Made by a program: the position numbers and the translations under genes | The notes under the pieces: generated by a model | The model's database searches: none | What the model was told of the DNA's origin: nothing | The model's input: only the letters and a program-made list of their open reading frames with translations | NCBI RefSeq assembly: GCF_039543245.1 | Contig: NZ_BAABJJ010000028.1 | Coordinates: 28,240 to 92,239, forward strand | Direction of reading: 5' to 3' | Length of the DNA: 64,000 nucleotides | DNA from: Algibacter_G agarivorans | Lineage (GTDB): Bacteria; Bacteroidota; Bacteroidia; Flavobacteriales; Flavobacteriaceae | Shown: positions 15,887 to 24,210 of the stretch, in pieces | How the letters are laid out: every line of letters starts with the position of its first letter | Position numbering within the stretch: the stretch's first letter is position 1

Positions 15887-17380
15887 ATGAACAAGACAAT
15901 CATAAAATTGAAACTGTTGGGTTTATGTTTTCTTATAACAGGAAGCTTAATGGCCCAACAAAAATTGACCAAAGTATCGCAATCTATTAAAGTGAATAAG
16001 GATGTAACTATTGATTTAAACACCAGTCATTGCAATATTGTATTCGATACTTGGAATAAGGATACTGTTGAAATTGAAGCTTATATAGAAGGCGAAAAAT
16101 TAAGTAAGGAGGAACTTGAAAATGCTTTAAAATCTTGGGGAGTAGATATTGATGCTACTAAAGATTTGGTTTCCATTAGAACCAAAGGCAGTGGCTCTAA
16201 AACTTGGGTTTATAGAACCGATGGGCATGATGAAGCTGATATGGTTGGTGCTGTATTGAGAGAGTTAAAATATGAATTGGCAGAACTACCAGAAATGCCA
16301 GAGATGCCAGAATTACCTGAAATGCCTGAAATGCCAGAATTACCAGAATTGCCTGAAGGTGTTAACAATATTCAATTTGATTATAAAGCCTATAAAAAAG
16401 ATGGTGAAAAGTATTTAGAGAAGTATACTGAAAAATTTGAATCTAGATATGGAAAAGATTATGCCAAGAAAATGGAAGCTTGGGGAGACAAGTTTGGTAA
16501 AGAATGGGGTGAGAAGTATGGAAAGCAAATGGAAGCGTGGGGAGAGAAATTTGGAGAAGAATGGGGTGAAGAATTTGGAGAACACATGGAAGCTTGGGGG
16601 GAGCGTTTTGCTAAACAAATGGAAGGTCAAGCTGAGCGCATAGAAGCACAAGCAGAAAGAATGGCTGCTCAAACAGAACGTGTAAAAGCACATAAAGAGC
16701 ATACTAAAGCCCATAAAGAACACGCGAAAGAACGTTCCATATTAATTAAGGAACGCCGAGAAAAAATAAGTGATTTGCTAGATGGAAATTCCAACCCCAA
16801 TATTAAAAAAACCATTAAAATCAAAATACCTAAAAAGGCAAAAATAAAGGTTAATGTTAGGCATGGCGAAATAGAGTTTGCCGCAAATATTGATGATTTA
16901 AAAGCGGATTTATCACACACCAAGTTTACAGCTTATAGCATTAATGGAAGTTCTACTTCCATTAATGCTTCATATTCGCCAGTTTTTGTAACCCATTGGA
17001 ATTTGGGTGAACTGAATTTAAATTATGTTAAAAATGCTGAATTGGAACATGTAGCTCATTTAGTTTTAAACGCTATATCTTCTAAGGTTGATATAGAAAA
17101 CCTAACAGGAAGCGCCGTTGTTGATGGCAATATTGGTGATATAGGAATTTATAATATAGCAGATTCTTTTAATAATTTGAATATCATTCTTCAGAATAGT
17201 AATGCTGTTATTACGTTCCCTAAAGTAGATTGTAATGTGCAGTATAAAGGCACACACTCTCGTTTGTCTCATCCCAAGAATTCTTCAAAAGAAAACCCCA
17301 CTAATTTTTCAACAGGAAATTTAGCTAGTGGTAAAAGTATTGTTGTAAATGCCAAGTATAGCCATGTGGTTATGCAGTAA
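15887..17380 (+). CDS. exported DUF4097-like protein with PE and MEAWG repeats
   Basis: 497 aa. A signal peptide ends near SLMAQQ (residue ~24). Residues ~130-157 are a tandem run of LPE/MPE triplets. Residues ~190-250 hold three copies of a 19-aa repeat (MEAWGxKFGxEWGEKYGKQ type), followed by a highly charged QAERIEAQAER / AHKEH coiled coil. The last ~190 residues alternate short strands (KIKIPKKAKIKVNVRHGEIEF, then LNLNYVKNAELEHV), like the DUF4097 / putative auto-transporter adhesin beta-helix. Third gene of the sigma operon, 12 nt after the anti-sigma gene, so probably a product of the stress response it controls. Function unknown. Confidence 0.8.
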   Translation: MNKTIIKLKLLGLCFLITGSLMAQQKLTKVSQSIKVNKDVTIDLNTSHCNIVFDTWNKDTVEIEAYIEGEKLSKEELENALKSWGVDIDATKDLVSIRTKGSGSKTWVYRTDGHDEADMVGAVLRELKYELAELPEMPEMPELPEMPEMPELPELPEGVNNIQFDYKAYKKDGEKYLEKYTEKFESRYGKDYAKKMEAWGDKFGKEWGEKYGKQMEAWGEKFGEEWGEEFGEHMEAWGERFAKQMEGQAERIEAQAERMAAQTERVKAHKEHTKAHKEHAKERSILIKERREKISDLLDGNSNPNIKKTIKIKIPKKAKIKVNVRHGEIEFAANIDDLKADLSHTKFTAYSINGSSTSINASYSPVFVTHWNLGELNLNYVKNAELEHVAHLVLNAISSKVDIENLTGSAVVDGNIGDIGIYNIADSFNNLNIILQNSNAVITFPKVDCNVQYKGTHSRLSHPKNSSKENPTNFSTGNLASGKSIVVNAKYSHVVMQ

Positions 17381-17400
17381 ATTGAGTTATTATATTTTTT

Positions 17401-18321
17401 TTATTCTCGTGTTTTTTTGTTGATAGATTCAACAATAGCTTCTAAATCGCTTAAGTAATCAAACCAAAGTGTTTCTTCATTCTTTTTAAACCAAGTGAGT
17501 TGACGTTTTGCAAAGCGGCGGCTATTCTTTTTGATTTCTGAAATGGCAAAATCTAGTTCCCATTCGCCGTTTAGATAATGGAATAACTCTTTATAGCCAA
17601 CAGTATTTAATGCGTTTAAATTTTTATTAGGAAGTAACTTTTTAACTTCTTCTAATAAGCCTTCTTGCATCATAATATCTACACGCTGGTTGATGCGATT
17701 GTATATTAGTTCTCTTTCGGCGGTTAATCCAATGGTTATAGTTTTAAAGTGACGCTTTTCTTTGCCTTTGTTTAAAAAAGAGGAATAGGGTTTGCCAGTG
17801 CCCATACAAATTTCTAAAGCCCGTATAACCCGATGTGGATTATCTACAGCAATGGTGTTATATGAAATTGGGTCTAGAGTCTGTAATTGTTCTTGAAGCG
17901 ATTCTATCCCTTTTGTTTCTAATGCTTTGTTTAGTTTTTTACGGATGTCTGAATCTACTTCAGGAAAATGGTCTAAACCTTTTGTTACAGCATCAACGTA
18001 TAATCCTGAGCCTCCAACCATAATAACCACATCTTGCTCTTTAAATAAGTCATTTAAACATGTTAAAGCATCTTTTTCGAAAGCACCGACATTGTAATTT
18101 TCTTTTATAGATTTATGATGAATAAAATGGTGTTTTGCTGCTGCTAGTTCTTCTTTTGTTGGTGCAGCAGTTCCAATTTGCATCTCTTTAAAAAACTGTC
18201 GAGAATCTGCCGAAATAATTTCGGTATTAAAGTGTTGCGCTAGTTTTATACTTAGTGCTGTTTTTCCTATGGCCGTTGGACCAATGATAGATATAAGATA
18301 TTTTGTGTTTGAGTTTATAAT
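17401..18321 (-). CDS. miaA: tRNA dimethylallyltransferase, non-ATG (ATT) start
   Basis: Transfers the dimethylallyl group to A37 of tRNAs reading UNN codons. From the proposed ATT at 18321 it has 306 aa, the usual length. The essential P-loop GPTAIGKTALS (residues ~14-24) and ADSRQFFKEMQIGTA follow, then GGSGLYVDAV and VDNPHRVIRALE. The frame opens after a TAA at 18333 and holds no ATG, GTG or TTG before the P-loop: only ATA, CAT, CAC, ATT, ATA and later codons. The first ATG (18183) lies after the P-loop and would give a dead enzyme. So either ATT (or ATA) is the start or the start codon is mutated. Its substrate, DMAPP, is what idi at 6107 supplies. Confidence 0.9.
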   Translation of the reverse strand: MINSNTKYLISIIGPTAIGKTALSIKLAQHFNTEIISADSRQFFKEMQIGTAAPTKEELAAAKHHFIHHKSIKENYNVGAFEKDALTCLNDLFKEQDVVIMVGGSGLYVDAVTKGLDHFPEVDSDIRKKLNKALETKGIESLQEQLQTLDPISYNTIAVDNPHRVIRALEICMGTGKPYSSFLNKGKEKRHFKTITIGLTAERELIYNRINQRVDIMMQEGLLEEVKKLLPNKNLNALNTVGYKELFHYLNGEWELDFAISEIKKNSRRFAKRQLTWFKKNEETLWFDYLSDLEAIVESINKKTRE

Positions 18322-18390
18322 GTGATGTATTTATTTGGTAAAGTTAATTTGAATATATGATTAAACAAACTTTAGGTTGTAACTGATTTT

Positions 18391-18487
18391 TGCGGATATA
18401 CGCGTTAAGGATTGAACGGCATGTCTGAGCTCCCCGACGTTAGGAGGGAGCGAGTAGTGAAAGCCTGACCCTTGTGGTAACGCCCAA
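18391..18487 (-). repeat. GGGCGTTACC dispersed repeat, diverged copy
   Basis: Same two-part structure as 14579-14667 (cggatatacgcgttaagg arm, then aagcctgacccttgtggtaacgccc end). It fills most of the gap between the miaA start and the K+ channel stop codon. Confidence 0.65.
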
Positions 18488-18492
18488 AAAAA

Positions 18493-19344
18493 TCAATCAT
18501 ATAGCTTTTCGCCACAATTGTAGCAGTAACCAGATTTATCCTTATGGTTCTCTGCTAAACAATTTTCGCAAGATTGTGAATTTAACGACACATTTTCACT
18601 GGGATGTGAACTTTTGTCTTTTTTATTTTGAGCAGTATATTCTGCCGATACAATGCCTGTTGGAACTGCTATGATACCATAACCTAAAATCATGACAAGA
18701 GACGCTATAAACTGACCTAAAGGTGTTTGTGGTGCAATGTCGCCAAAACCAACAGTGGTAAGCGTTACAATACACCAATATACACTTTTTGGGATGTTGG
18801 TAAATCCGTTTTCTTCGCCCTCAACTAGATACATAATGGTTCCTAGGATGATGGCGACGATGATAACGGCAAAAAGGAATACTGAAATTTTTGCGCGACT
18901 TGCTTTTAATGCAGTTACTAAATTGTTTGAAGCACCAAGGTAACGTGCCAGTTTTAGTATTCTGAAAATACGTAGCAAACGCAAAGCACGTAAGGCGGCA
19001 AGCGCATGTACGCCTCCAAATATTAATGAGATATATTTGGGAATAGTGGATAGTAAGTCTATCACACCATAAAAACTTGTAATATATTTTATGGGCTTTT
19101 TTACGGTAATAATTCTAGCTATATATTCTATAGTAAAAAGAATGGTAATGACCCACTCTGAGATATTTAAAAAATTATGGTAATTTTTGTCTATACTATT
19201 AACGCTCTCCAACATAACCAATAGTATACTTGCAATAATGGCTATAAATAAAACAACATCAAAAAGTTTTCCAGTAGGCGTGTCTGCTTCATAAATAATA
19301 TCATGAAGTTTTGATTTCCAATGTTTTTTTGATGCGTTGTTCAT
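18493..19344 (-). CDS. voltage-gated-type potassium channel with C-terminal zinc ribbon
   Basis: 283 aa. The N-terminal ~220 residues form six membrane segments of the Kv fold. S4 carries spaced arginines (RALRLLRIFRILKLARY) and the pore loop holds the selectivity filter TTVGFGD. The C-terminal ~35 residues contain CENC and CYNC, two CxxC pairs that look like a small zinc ribbon. Predicted role: K+ flux across the inner membrane. The zinc ribbon may be a regulatory or assembly domain; that is inference. Same strand as the exonuclease gene, 26 nt downstream of its stop. Confidence 0.9.
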   Translation of the reverse strand: MNNASKKHWKSKLHDIIYEADTPTGKLFDVVLFIAIIASILLVMLESVNSIDKNYHNFLNISEWVITILFTIEYIARIITVKKPIKYITSFYGVIDLLSTIPKYISLIFGGVHALAALRALRLLRIFRILKLARYLGASNNLVTALKASRAKISVFLFAVIIVAIILGTIMYLVEGEENGFTNIPKSVYWCIVTLTTVGFGDIAPQTPLGQFIASLVMILGYGIIAVPTGIVSAEYTAQNKKDKSSHPSENVSLNSQSCENCLAENHKDKSGYCYNCGEKLYD

Positions 19345-19370
19345 GTATTCAAAAGTAATGAAAAGATTAA

Positions 19371-20747
19371 TTACTTTTCTGAACTATCTAATTCAACGAT
19401 TTTTAATCGTTTATTTCTACGGAGATAACTTTGGATGATATGCTGTGTATCTCTATTGTTTTGCATTGGGGTTATTATAGATTCTAAAACCTCAATATTA
19501 TTTATTTGATAATTTAAATTGAAGAAACCTAAACCTTTAAAGACGCCATTTTCTATCAAAATCGCGCTACGTTCATCTACTTCGCGACCTCTATCAATAA
19601 TGACCATGTTTTTATTAGAATAGCTGTTTTTTGTTATAAGTGCTTCTACACGTTTGTTGTACAATTCTGAAGACTCTTTTTGAATACAAGCACCTTCGCA
19701 GCTTTTTATGTCGTAATTAAAACAACTTGTTTTAGTTTTATAAAGTCCCGTTAGTTTTTGGCACAAATTAAAATCTTCAACAGCTTTGGTAATAAAACTT
19801 TTTCCACTTTGGCGATTACTGAACGTTGTTATCGGCTTTTTTCGTCCATCTGCAATATCAATTTGTAAGTTGAGATAGTCTTCTTCATCTCTAAAACTAT
19901 ATAAAGCATGCGTAAATATGGAGCGACGCAACGCTCGGTTAAATTTAGGCTTTACGCGTTTTATTTCTTCACTTTCTTTTAGAAGCGCAACTAATTCGCT
20001 ACCAGTAGCTTCGTAAGTAACAGTGGTTACTTGATCTTGTATTTTTTTAGATTTAGCATTAGTACCAGTAAAATGTTGATTGATGCGTTTTTTTATATTA
20101 TTGCTTTTTCCTATATAAATAATATCGCCATCAGCTTTGTGAATATAATATACTCCAGTTATAGAGGGCAATTCTGCTACAATGTCTATGTGTCTAGGCT
20201 CTAATTGATGTTTTGGATTTAATCGGATGGATTGTTGGATAATACTTTTGGTGGTATCTTTATCCAACAACATTTTAAACAATTTTACTGTTGCTAAAGC
20301 GTCGCCTGAAGCCCGATGTCTGTCGGTTACAGGAATTCCAAGAGAGCGGACTAATTTGCCCAAGCTATATGAAGGTTGGTCAGGAATTAGATCTTTAGAA
20401 AGTTCTACGGTACAAAGTGATTTACGTTCAAATTCAAACCCTAAACGTCTAAATTCGGTGCATAAAATTCGGTAATCAAATTGGGCGTTGTGTGCCACTA
20501 AAATACATTCAGCTGTAATTTCTACAATGCGTTTTGCAACCTCGTAAAATTTAGGTGCATTACGTAACATATTGCTATTTATGCCAGTTAGATTGACTAC
20601 AAAAGGTTGAATGTCTCGTTCTGGATTTATGAGGCTTATAAATTGATCGACAACCTCATGGCCATCATATTTGTAAATCGCAATTTCAGTAATGCCTTCT
20701 TCATTGTATTTACCTCCAGTGGTTTCTATGTCTAGTATTGCGTAAAT
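19371..20747 (-). CDS. DnaQ-like exonuclease fused to a GIY-YIG nuclease domain, non-ATG (ATT) start
   Basis: 458 aa from the proposed ATT at 20747. The N-terminus is a DEDD exonuclease: Exo I AILDIETTGG (residues ~3-12), Exo II around HNAQFDYRIL, Exo III HRASGDALAT. A GIY-YIG domain follows (VYYIHKADGDIIYIGKSNN), then a UvrC-like cysteine-containing tail. This architecture is that of the Cho-like / PolIII-epsilon-plus-UvrC proteins, probably acting in DNA repair. Upstream of Exo I the frame has no ATG, GTG or TTG back to a stop at 20768; ATT sits exactly where relatives have the initiating Met (M/I-YAILDIETTGG). The first ATG (20570) would delete Exo I. Confidence 0.9.
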   Translation of the reverse strand: MYAILDIETTGGKYNEEGITEIAIYKYDGHEVVDQFISLINPERDIQPFVVNLTGINSNMLRNAPKFYEVAKRIVEITAECILVAHNAQFDYRILCTEFRRLGFEFERKSLCTVELSKDLIPDQPSYSLGKLVRSLGIPVTDRHRASGDALATVKLFKMLLDKDTTKSIIQQSIRLNPKHQLEPRHIDIVAELPSITGVYYIHKADGDIIYIGKSNNIKKRINQHFTGTNAKSKKIQDQVTTVTYEATGSELVALLKESEEIKRVKPKFNRALRRSIFTHALYSFRDEEDYLNLQIDIADGRKKPITTFSNRQSGKSFITKAVEDFNLCQKLTGLYKTKTSCFNYDIKSCEGACIQKESSELYNKRVEALITKNSYSNKNMVIIDRGREVDERSAILIENGVFKGLGFFNLNYQINNIEVLESIITPMQNNRDTQHIIQSYLRRNKRLKIVELDSSEK

Positions 20748-20855
20748 GGTATGCTGTTCTTTTGTTTATTGTTATGACAAAACTTTTTTGAAAAGTCGTG
20801 GAAATCTGTTCTTTTTGATGCCGTTGCCACCTCGTTGCTCTTCTCGTTATGCCTT

Positions 20856-21524
20856 TTAATTATAATTCCGTGACCCAAATATACTACTTCCTACTCGAAT
20901 CATGGTACTCCCACAATCAATTGCTAATGGGTAATCACCACTCATGCCCATGGAAATGGTTTGTAGCTTGCAGTTTGCGGTATTCAGTGGTTTTAAGATG
21001 TTAAAAGTAGATTTTAATAATTCAAATTCTTGTTTTATCTGAACTTTATTATCTGTAAAAGTAGCCATGCCCATAACGCCAGTTATTCTAATATTCTTTA
21101 ATCCCGAAAAGTCTTTAGAATGAATTATTTCTGAAGCTTCACTTGGAGTCATTCCGAATTTAGAATCTTCTGAACCTATTTTAATCTGAAGTAAACAATC
21201 TATAATTCTATCGTGTTTTTTTGCTTGCTTATTTATTTCTTTTAATAATTTGAAATTGTCTACACCATGAATTAGCGAAACAAACGACGCCATGTATTTT
21301 ACTTTATTACGTTGTACATGCCCTATCATGTGCCATTCAATATCTTTTGGCATGTCCTCATGTTTCTCAGCCATTTCTTGGATTTTATTTTCACCAAAAA
21401 TACGCTGACCAGCATGGTAAGCTTCCATGATATCGCTAACTGGTTTAGTTTTTGAGACCGCTACAAGCGTAACGTGTTCTGGGATGGAAGATTTTATGTT
21501 TTTTAGGTTTTCTTGTATGCTCAT
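20856..21524 (-). CDS. YggS family pyridoxal-phosphate-binding protein
   Basis: 222-aa single-domain alanine-racemase-fold (TIM barrel) protein of the YggS/PROSC family, which carries PLP and maintains vitamin B6 homeostasis rather than catalysing a reaction. The PLP lysine is in LVAVSKTKP (residue ~26). Conserved stretches are GENKIQEM, WHMIGHVQRNK, SMGMSGDYPLAI and VRVGSSIFGSR (here IRVGSSIFGSR). Start ATG is clear. The gap behind its stop, up to the exonuclease, holds a degenerate GTCATTGCGAGG-type repeat. Confidence 0.93.
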   Translation of the reverse strand: MSIQENLKNIKSSIPEHVTLVAVSKTKPVSDIMEAYHAGQRIFGENKIQEMAEKHEDMPKDIEWHMIGHVQRNKVKYMASFVSLIHGVDNFKLLKEINKQAKKHDRIIDCLLQIKIGSEDSKFGMTPSEASEIIHSKDFSGLKNIRITGVMGMATFTDNKVQIKQEFELLKSTFNILKPLNTANCKLQTISMGMSGDYPLAIDCGSTMIRVGSSIFGSRNYN

Positions 21525-21607
21525 TGTTATTTGTTAAGTTGTTATTTGTTTATTTGTAAGCTCTAAACGACTTAACAGCTAAACGAAAAATCATGCACTA
21601 TTTAATG

Positions 21608-21634
21608 AGATACTGAAACAAGTTCAGTATGACA
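21608..21634. repeat. short palindromic repeat (gatactgaa...ttcagtatgaca)
   Basis: An inverted repeat, atactgaa / ttcagtat, around a short loop, followed by gaca. The form (tactgaaacaagttcagtatgaca) is a common type of flavobacterial intergenic palindrome. It lies between the yggS start and the DUF1015 stop. Confidence 0.5.
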
Positions 21635-21641
21635 AAACGTG

Positions 21642-22880
21642 TCAAAATTCATAAATAGTTATACCACTTCGTAATTTAGGTTCAATAAATGTGCTTTTAG
21701 GCGGCATGGTTAATCCTTCATCTGCTATAGCTTTTATTTCTTCAATGGTAATTGGGACTAATCCAAAACCAACAGCATATTCACCATAATCAACTTTACT
21801 TTTTACGGTTACTAAATCGTTTTTACCATAGGAATAATTTATACGGTTATCCTTGCGTAAATCTGAAATTCCTAAAATGGGTTTTAATATGGTTTTGTAA
21901 AGAATTTGAGTATCTAAAGCATCCAATGCGTTATTGAATTTATAGTTGCTTTTTCTTAAGTATAATGAATAAAACTCACCATCAAGATACATGCTAAAAT
22001 GATGTTTTTTATTAGGTTTATATAGGTCTAAACCTCTGTTTTCAATGCGAAACATAGTGTCTAGTCTTATTAAAAAAGCCTCTTTTGATAAGCCGTTTAA
22101 ATCTTTTACCAGCCTGTTGAACTCATGAATTTTTAAATCAGATTCTGGAATTAAATAACTCATAAAATAGTTGTAAGGCTCTTTTCCTGTGTGTAATTTG
22201 TTTTCAGATTTTAATTCTTCTGAAAGCAAATAAGACGATGCTGATCTGTGATGCCCATCTGCAATATAAATGGTCTTAATGGTTTCAAATTCTTCTTGAA
22301 TAGTTTCAATAGATTTAATATCATCAATGATCCATAAATAATGTGTATCTCTAAAATGTGTGGTAAATTCAAATTCTGCACGTTCTTTTTGAACTTTGGA
22401 AATAATATTAGCAATGATATCGTTATCAGGATAGGTAAGAAGCACAGGTTCTGCATTAAAGCCAACTGTTTTTAAATAGTTTTTAAAAATGGTTTCACGA
22501 CATTCAATAGTGTCTTCGTGTTTTTTGATAATATCGTTTTTGTAATCTTCGGTGCTTGTAGCGGCAATAATACCGGAAAATACGTTGCCATTACGATTTA
22601 CAATTTTATAAACATAATAATTCGCTGTTTTGTCTTGGATGAAAATATGGTCTTCTTTAAATTCTAAATACCGATTTCTAACTAAGTTGTAGCGTTCTTT
22701 TCCATTAACCTGTTTATCATATTTATAGCCTGGGTTTATGATATGTAAAAATGAAAACGGATTATAATTCAAGCGAGCTTCCAATTCATCTTGCGTATAA
22801 CTTTGATAGGAACGAGAAGCCACCAAACTGACTTTGTCTCGTGTGGGCCTTACTGCTTTAAACGGAATTACTGTAGCCAT
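21642..22880 (-). CDS. DUF1015 family protein
   Basis: 412-aa cytoplasmic protein matching DUF1015, a widespread family of unknown function often next to serine biosynthesis genes. Recognisable stretches are the N-terminal PFKAVRPTRDKV, the central IADGHHRSASSYLL (a conserved DGHHR motif that looks catalytic or metal binding) and the C-terminal LTMPPKSTFIEPKLRSG. No membrane segment. Same strand as yggS. Confidence 0.9.
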   Translation of the reverse strand: MATVIPFKAVRPTRDKVSLVASRSYQSYTQDELEARLNYNPFSFLHIINPGYKYDKQVNGKERYNLVRNRYLEFKEDHIFIQDKTANYYVYKIVNRNGNVFSGIIAATSTEDYKNDIIKKHEDTIECRETIFKNYLKTVGFNAEPVLLTYPDNDIIANIISKVQKERAEFEFTTHFRDTHYLWIIDDIKSIETIQEEFETIKTIYIADGHHRSASSYLLSEELKSENKLHTGKEPYNYFMSYLIPESDLKIHEFNRLVKDLNGLSKEAFLIRLDTMFRIENRGLDLYKPNKKHHFSMYLDGEFYSLYLRKSNYKFNNALDALDTQILYKTILKPILGISDLRKDNRINYSYGKNDLVTVKSKVDYGEYAVGFGLVPITIEEIKAIADEGLTMPPKSTFIEPKLRSGITIYEF

Positions 22881-22891
22881 ATTATAGAACT

Positions 22892-22979
22892 TGTCATTAC
22901 GAGGAGTTTTGCGACGTGGTAATCTGTTTCTTTATAATGAGATTGCCACATCACAAAAAAAATGTGATTCGCAATGACG
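22892..22979. repeat. GTCATTRCGAGG element with inverted ends
   Basis: About 88 bp. It begins tgtcattacgagg and ends cgcaatgac, its inverted counterpart, with internal cgtggtaatctg and gagattgccac segments that also pair. The same family is seen at 37918-38034 (complete), 46558-46592 (partial) and, in frame, in pabB and hsdS. It fills the gap between the DUF1015 start and the dehydrogenase stop. Confidence 0.7.
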
Positions 22980-22989
22980 AATATTTTTT

Positions 22990-23880
22990 TTACTTTAAAA
23001 ACTGTTTAGCAACGTTTTCTGCTTTTCTGTTTTCTGAATAATCATAAAAACCTTCTCCAGATTTTATACCTAATTTACCTGCTCTAACCATATTTACCAA
23101 TAAAGGGCAAGGCGCGTATTTAGGGTTTTTAAAACCATCATGCATCACGTTTAGAATAGACAAACAAACGTCTAATCCAATAAAATCCGCTAATTGTAAA
23201 GGTCCCATAGGGTGCGCCATACCTAGCATCATTACAGTATCAATTTCTTGAACACCAGCAACACCATTGTAAAGTGTTTCTATAGATTCATTGATCATGG
23301 GCATTAAAATACGATTGGCAACAAACCCTGGGTAGTCATTAGCTTCAACAGGAACTTTTCCTAAAGTTTTAGAAAGGATCATAATGGTATTTGTAACGGC
23401 ATCGGTGGTATTGTAACCGCGAATAATTTCTACCAATTTCATTATCGGAACAGGATTCATAAAATGCATGCCAATAACTTTGTCAGGCCTAGAAGTAACA
23501 GCAGCAATTTGAGTAATAGAAATAGAGGAGGTGTTTGTTGCTAGAATAGTGTCATTATTGCAAGCTTCATCTAATTGCTTAAAGATATTGAGTTTTAAAT
23601 CGATGTTTTCTGTAGCTGCTTCAACTACCAAATCAACACCTTTAACACCGTTTCTAATTGATGTAAGCGTCGTAATATTTGCCAAAGTTTCTGCTTTGTC
23701 TGCTTCAGAGATTTTTTCTTTAGCAATCATTCTGTCTAAATTTTTAGCAATGGTTGCCATTCCTTTTTCTAAAGACGCTTCACTTATATCTATAAGATTA
23801 ACATTAAATCCACTTTGCGCAAACGTATGAGCAATGCCATTTCCCATAGTACCTGCTCCAATTACGGCAATATTTTTCAT
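22990..23880 (-). CDS. 3-hydroxyacyl-CoA (3-hydroxybutyryl-CoA) dehydrogenase
   Basis: NAD-dependent dehydrogenase of fatty acid or butanoate metabolism, acting on 3-hydroxyacyl-CoA. 296 aa from the ATG at 23880, which places Met directly before the Rossmann motif KNIAVIGAGTMGNGIAHTFA; an ATG six codons upstream is in frame but adds an atypical MKKYNS. The signature region HFMNPVPIMKLVEII and the C-terminal ADFIGLDVCLSI helix are intact. Stand-alone type, not fused to a crotonase. Confidence 0.93.
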   Translation of the reverse strand: MKNIAVIGAGTMGNGIAHTFAQSGFNVNLIDISEASLEKGMATIAKNLDRMIAKEKISEADKAETLANITTLTSIRNGVKGVDLVVEAATENIDLKLNIFKQLDEACNNDTILATNTSSISITQIAAVTSRPDKVIGMHFMNPVPIMKLVEIIRGYNTTDAVTNTIMILSKTLGKVPVEANDYPGFVANRILMPMINESIETLYNGVAGVQEIDTVMMLGMAHPMGPLQLADFIGLDVCLSILNVMHDGFKNPKYAPCPLLVNMVRAGKLGIKSGEGFYDYSENRKAENVAKQFLK

Positions 23881-23939
23881 TGAATTATATTTTTTCATTC
23901 CCTTGAAGAAGGGAATCTTTTATCATGTTTTTAAAACTT

Positions 23940-24164
23940 CTAAAAAGTCAAAATATTTGCCGAATTTAAAAGAAAAATGATTAGAACTGTAAGTCCACCA
24001 GAAATCATTAATGCACCTGTCCAATAAAAAGTTCGCGTTCCCCATTGTGTCCACATCTTTTTACCATATTCTTTTTTTGCATAACCTCTAGTAAGCTTCC
24101 AATAAAGAAAAGTGATTACTAAAAAAATCAATATGGTTATTCCTATTGCCCAAATTTTTTCCAT
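23940..24164 (-). CDS. small two-helix membrane protein
   Basis: 74 aa with two hydrophobic segments (IWAIGITILIFLVITFLYW and FYWTGALMISGGLTVLIIFLL) joined by a positively charged loop (RGYAKKEYGKKMWTQWG). It probably sits in the inner membrane with the loop inside. No family recognised. It lies between the Gfo/Idh/MocA gene and the dehydrogenase gene on the same strand, with short gaps on both sides, so it is probably part of that transcript. Confidence 0.7.
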   Translation of the reverse strand: MEKIWAIGITILIFLVITFLYWKLTRGYAKKEYGKKMWTQWGTRTFYWTGALMISGGLTVLIIFLLNSANILTF

Positions 24165-24210
24165 GTGCCGATTTTTTAGTTTACATGTTCTTAATTGTTT
24201 TCAGCTTTAT

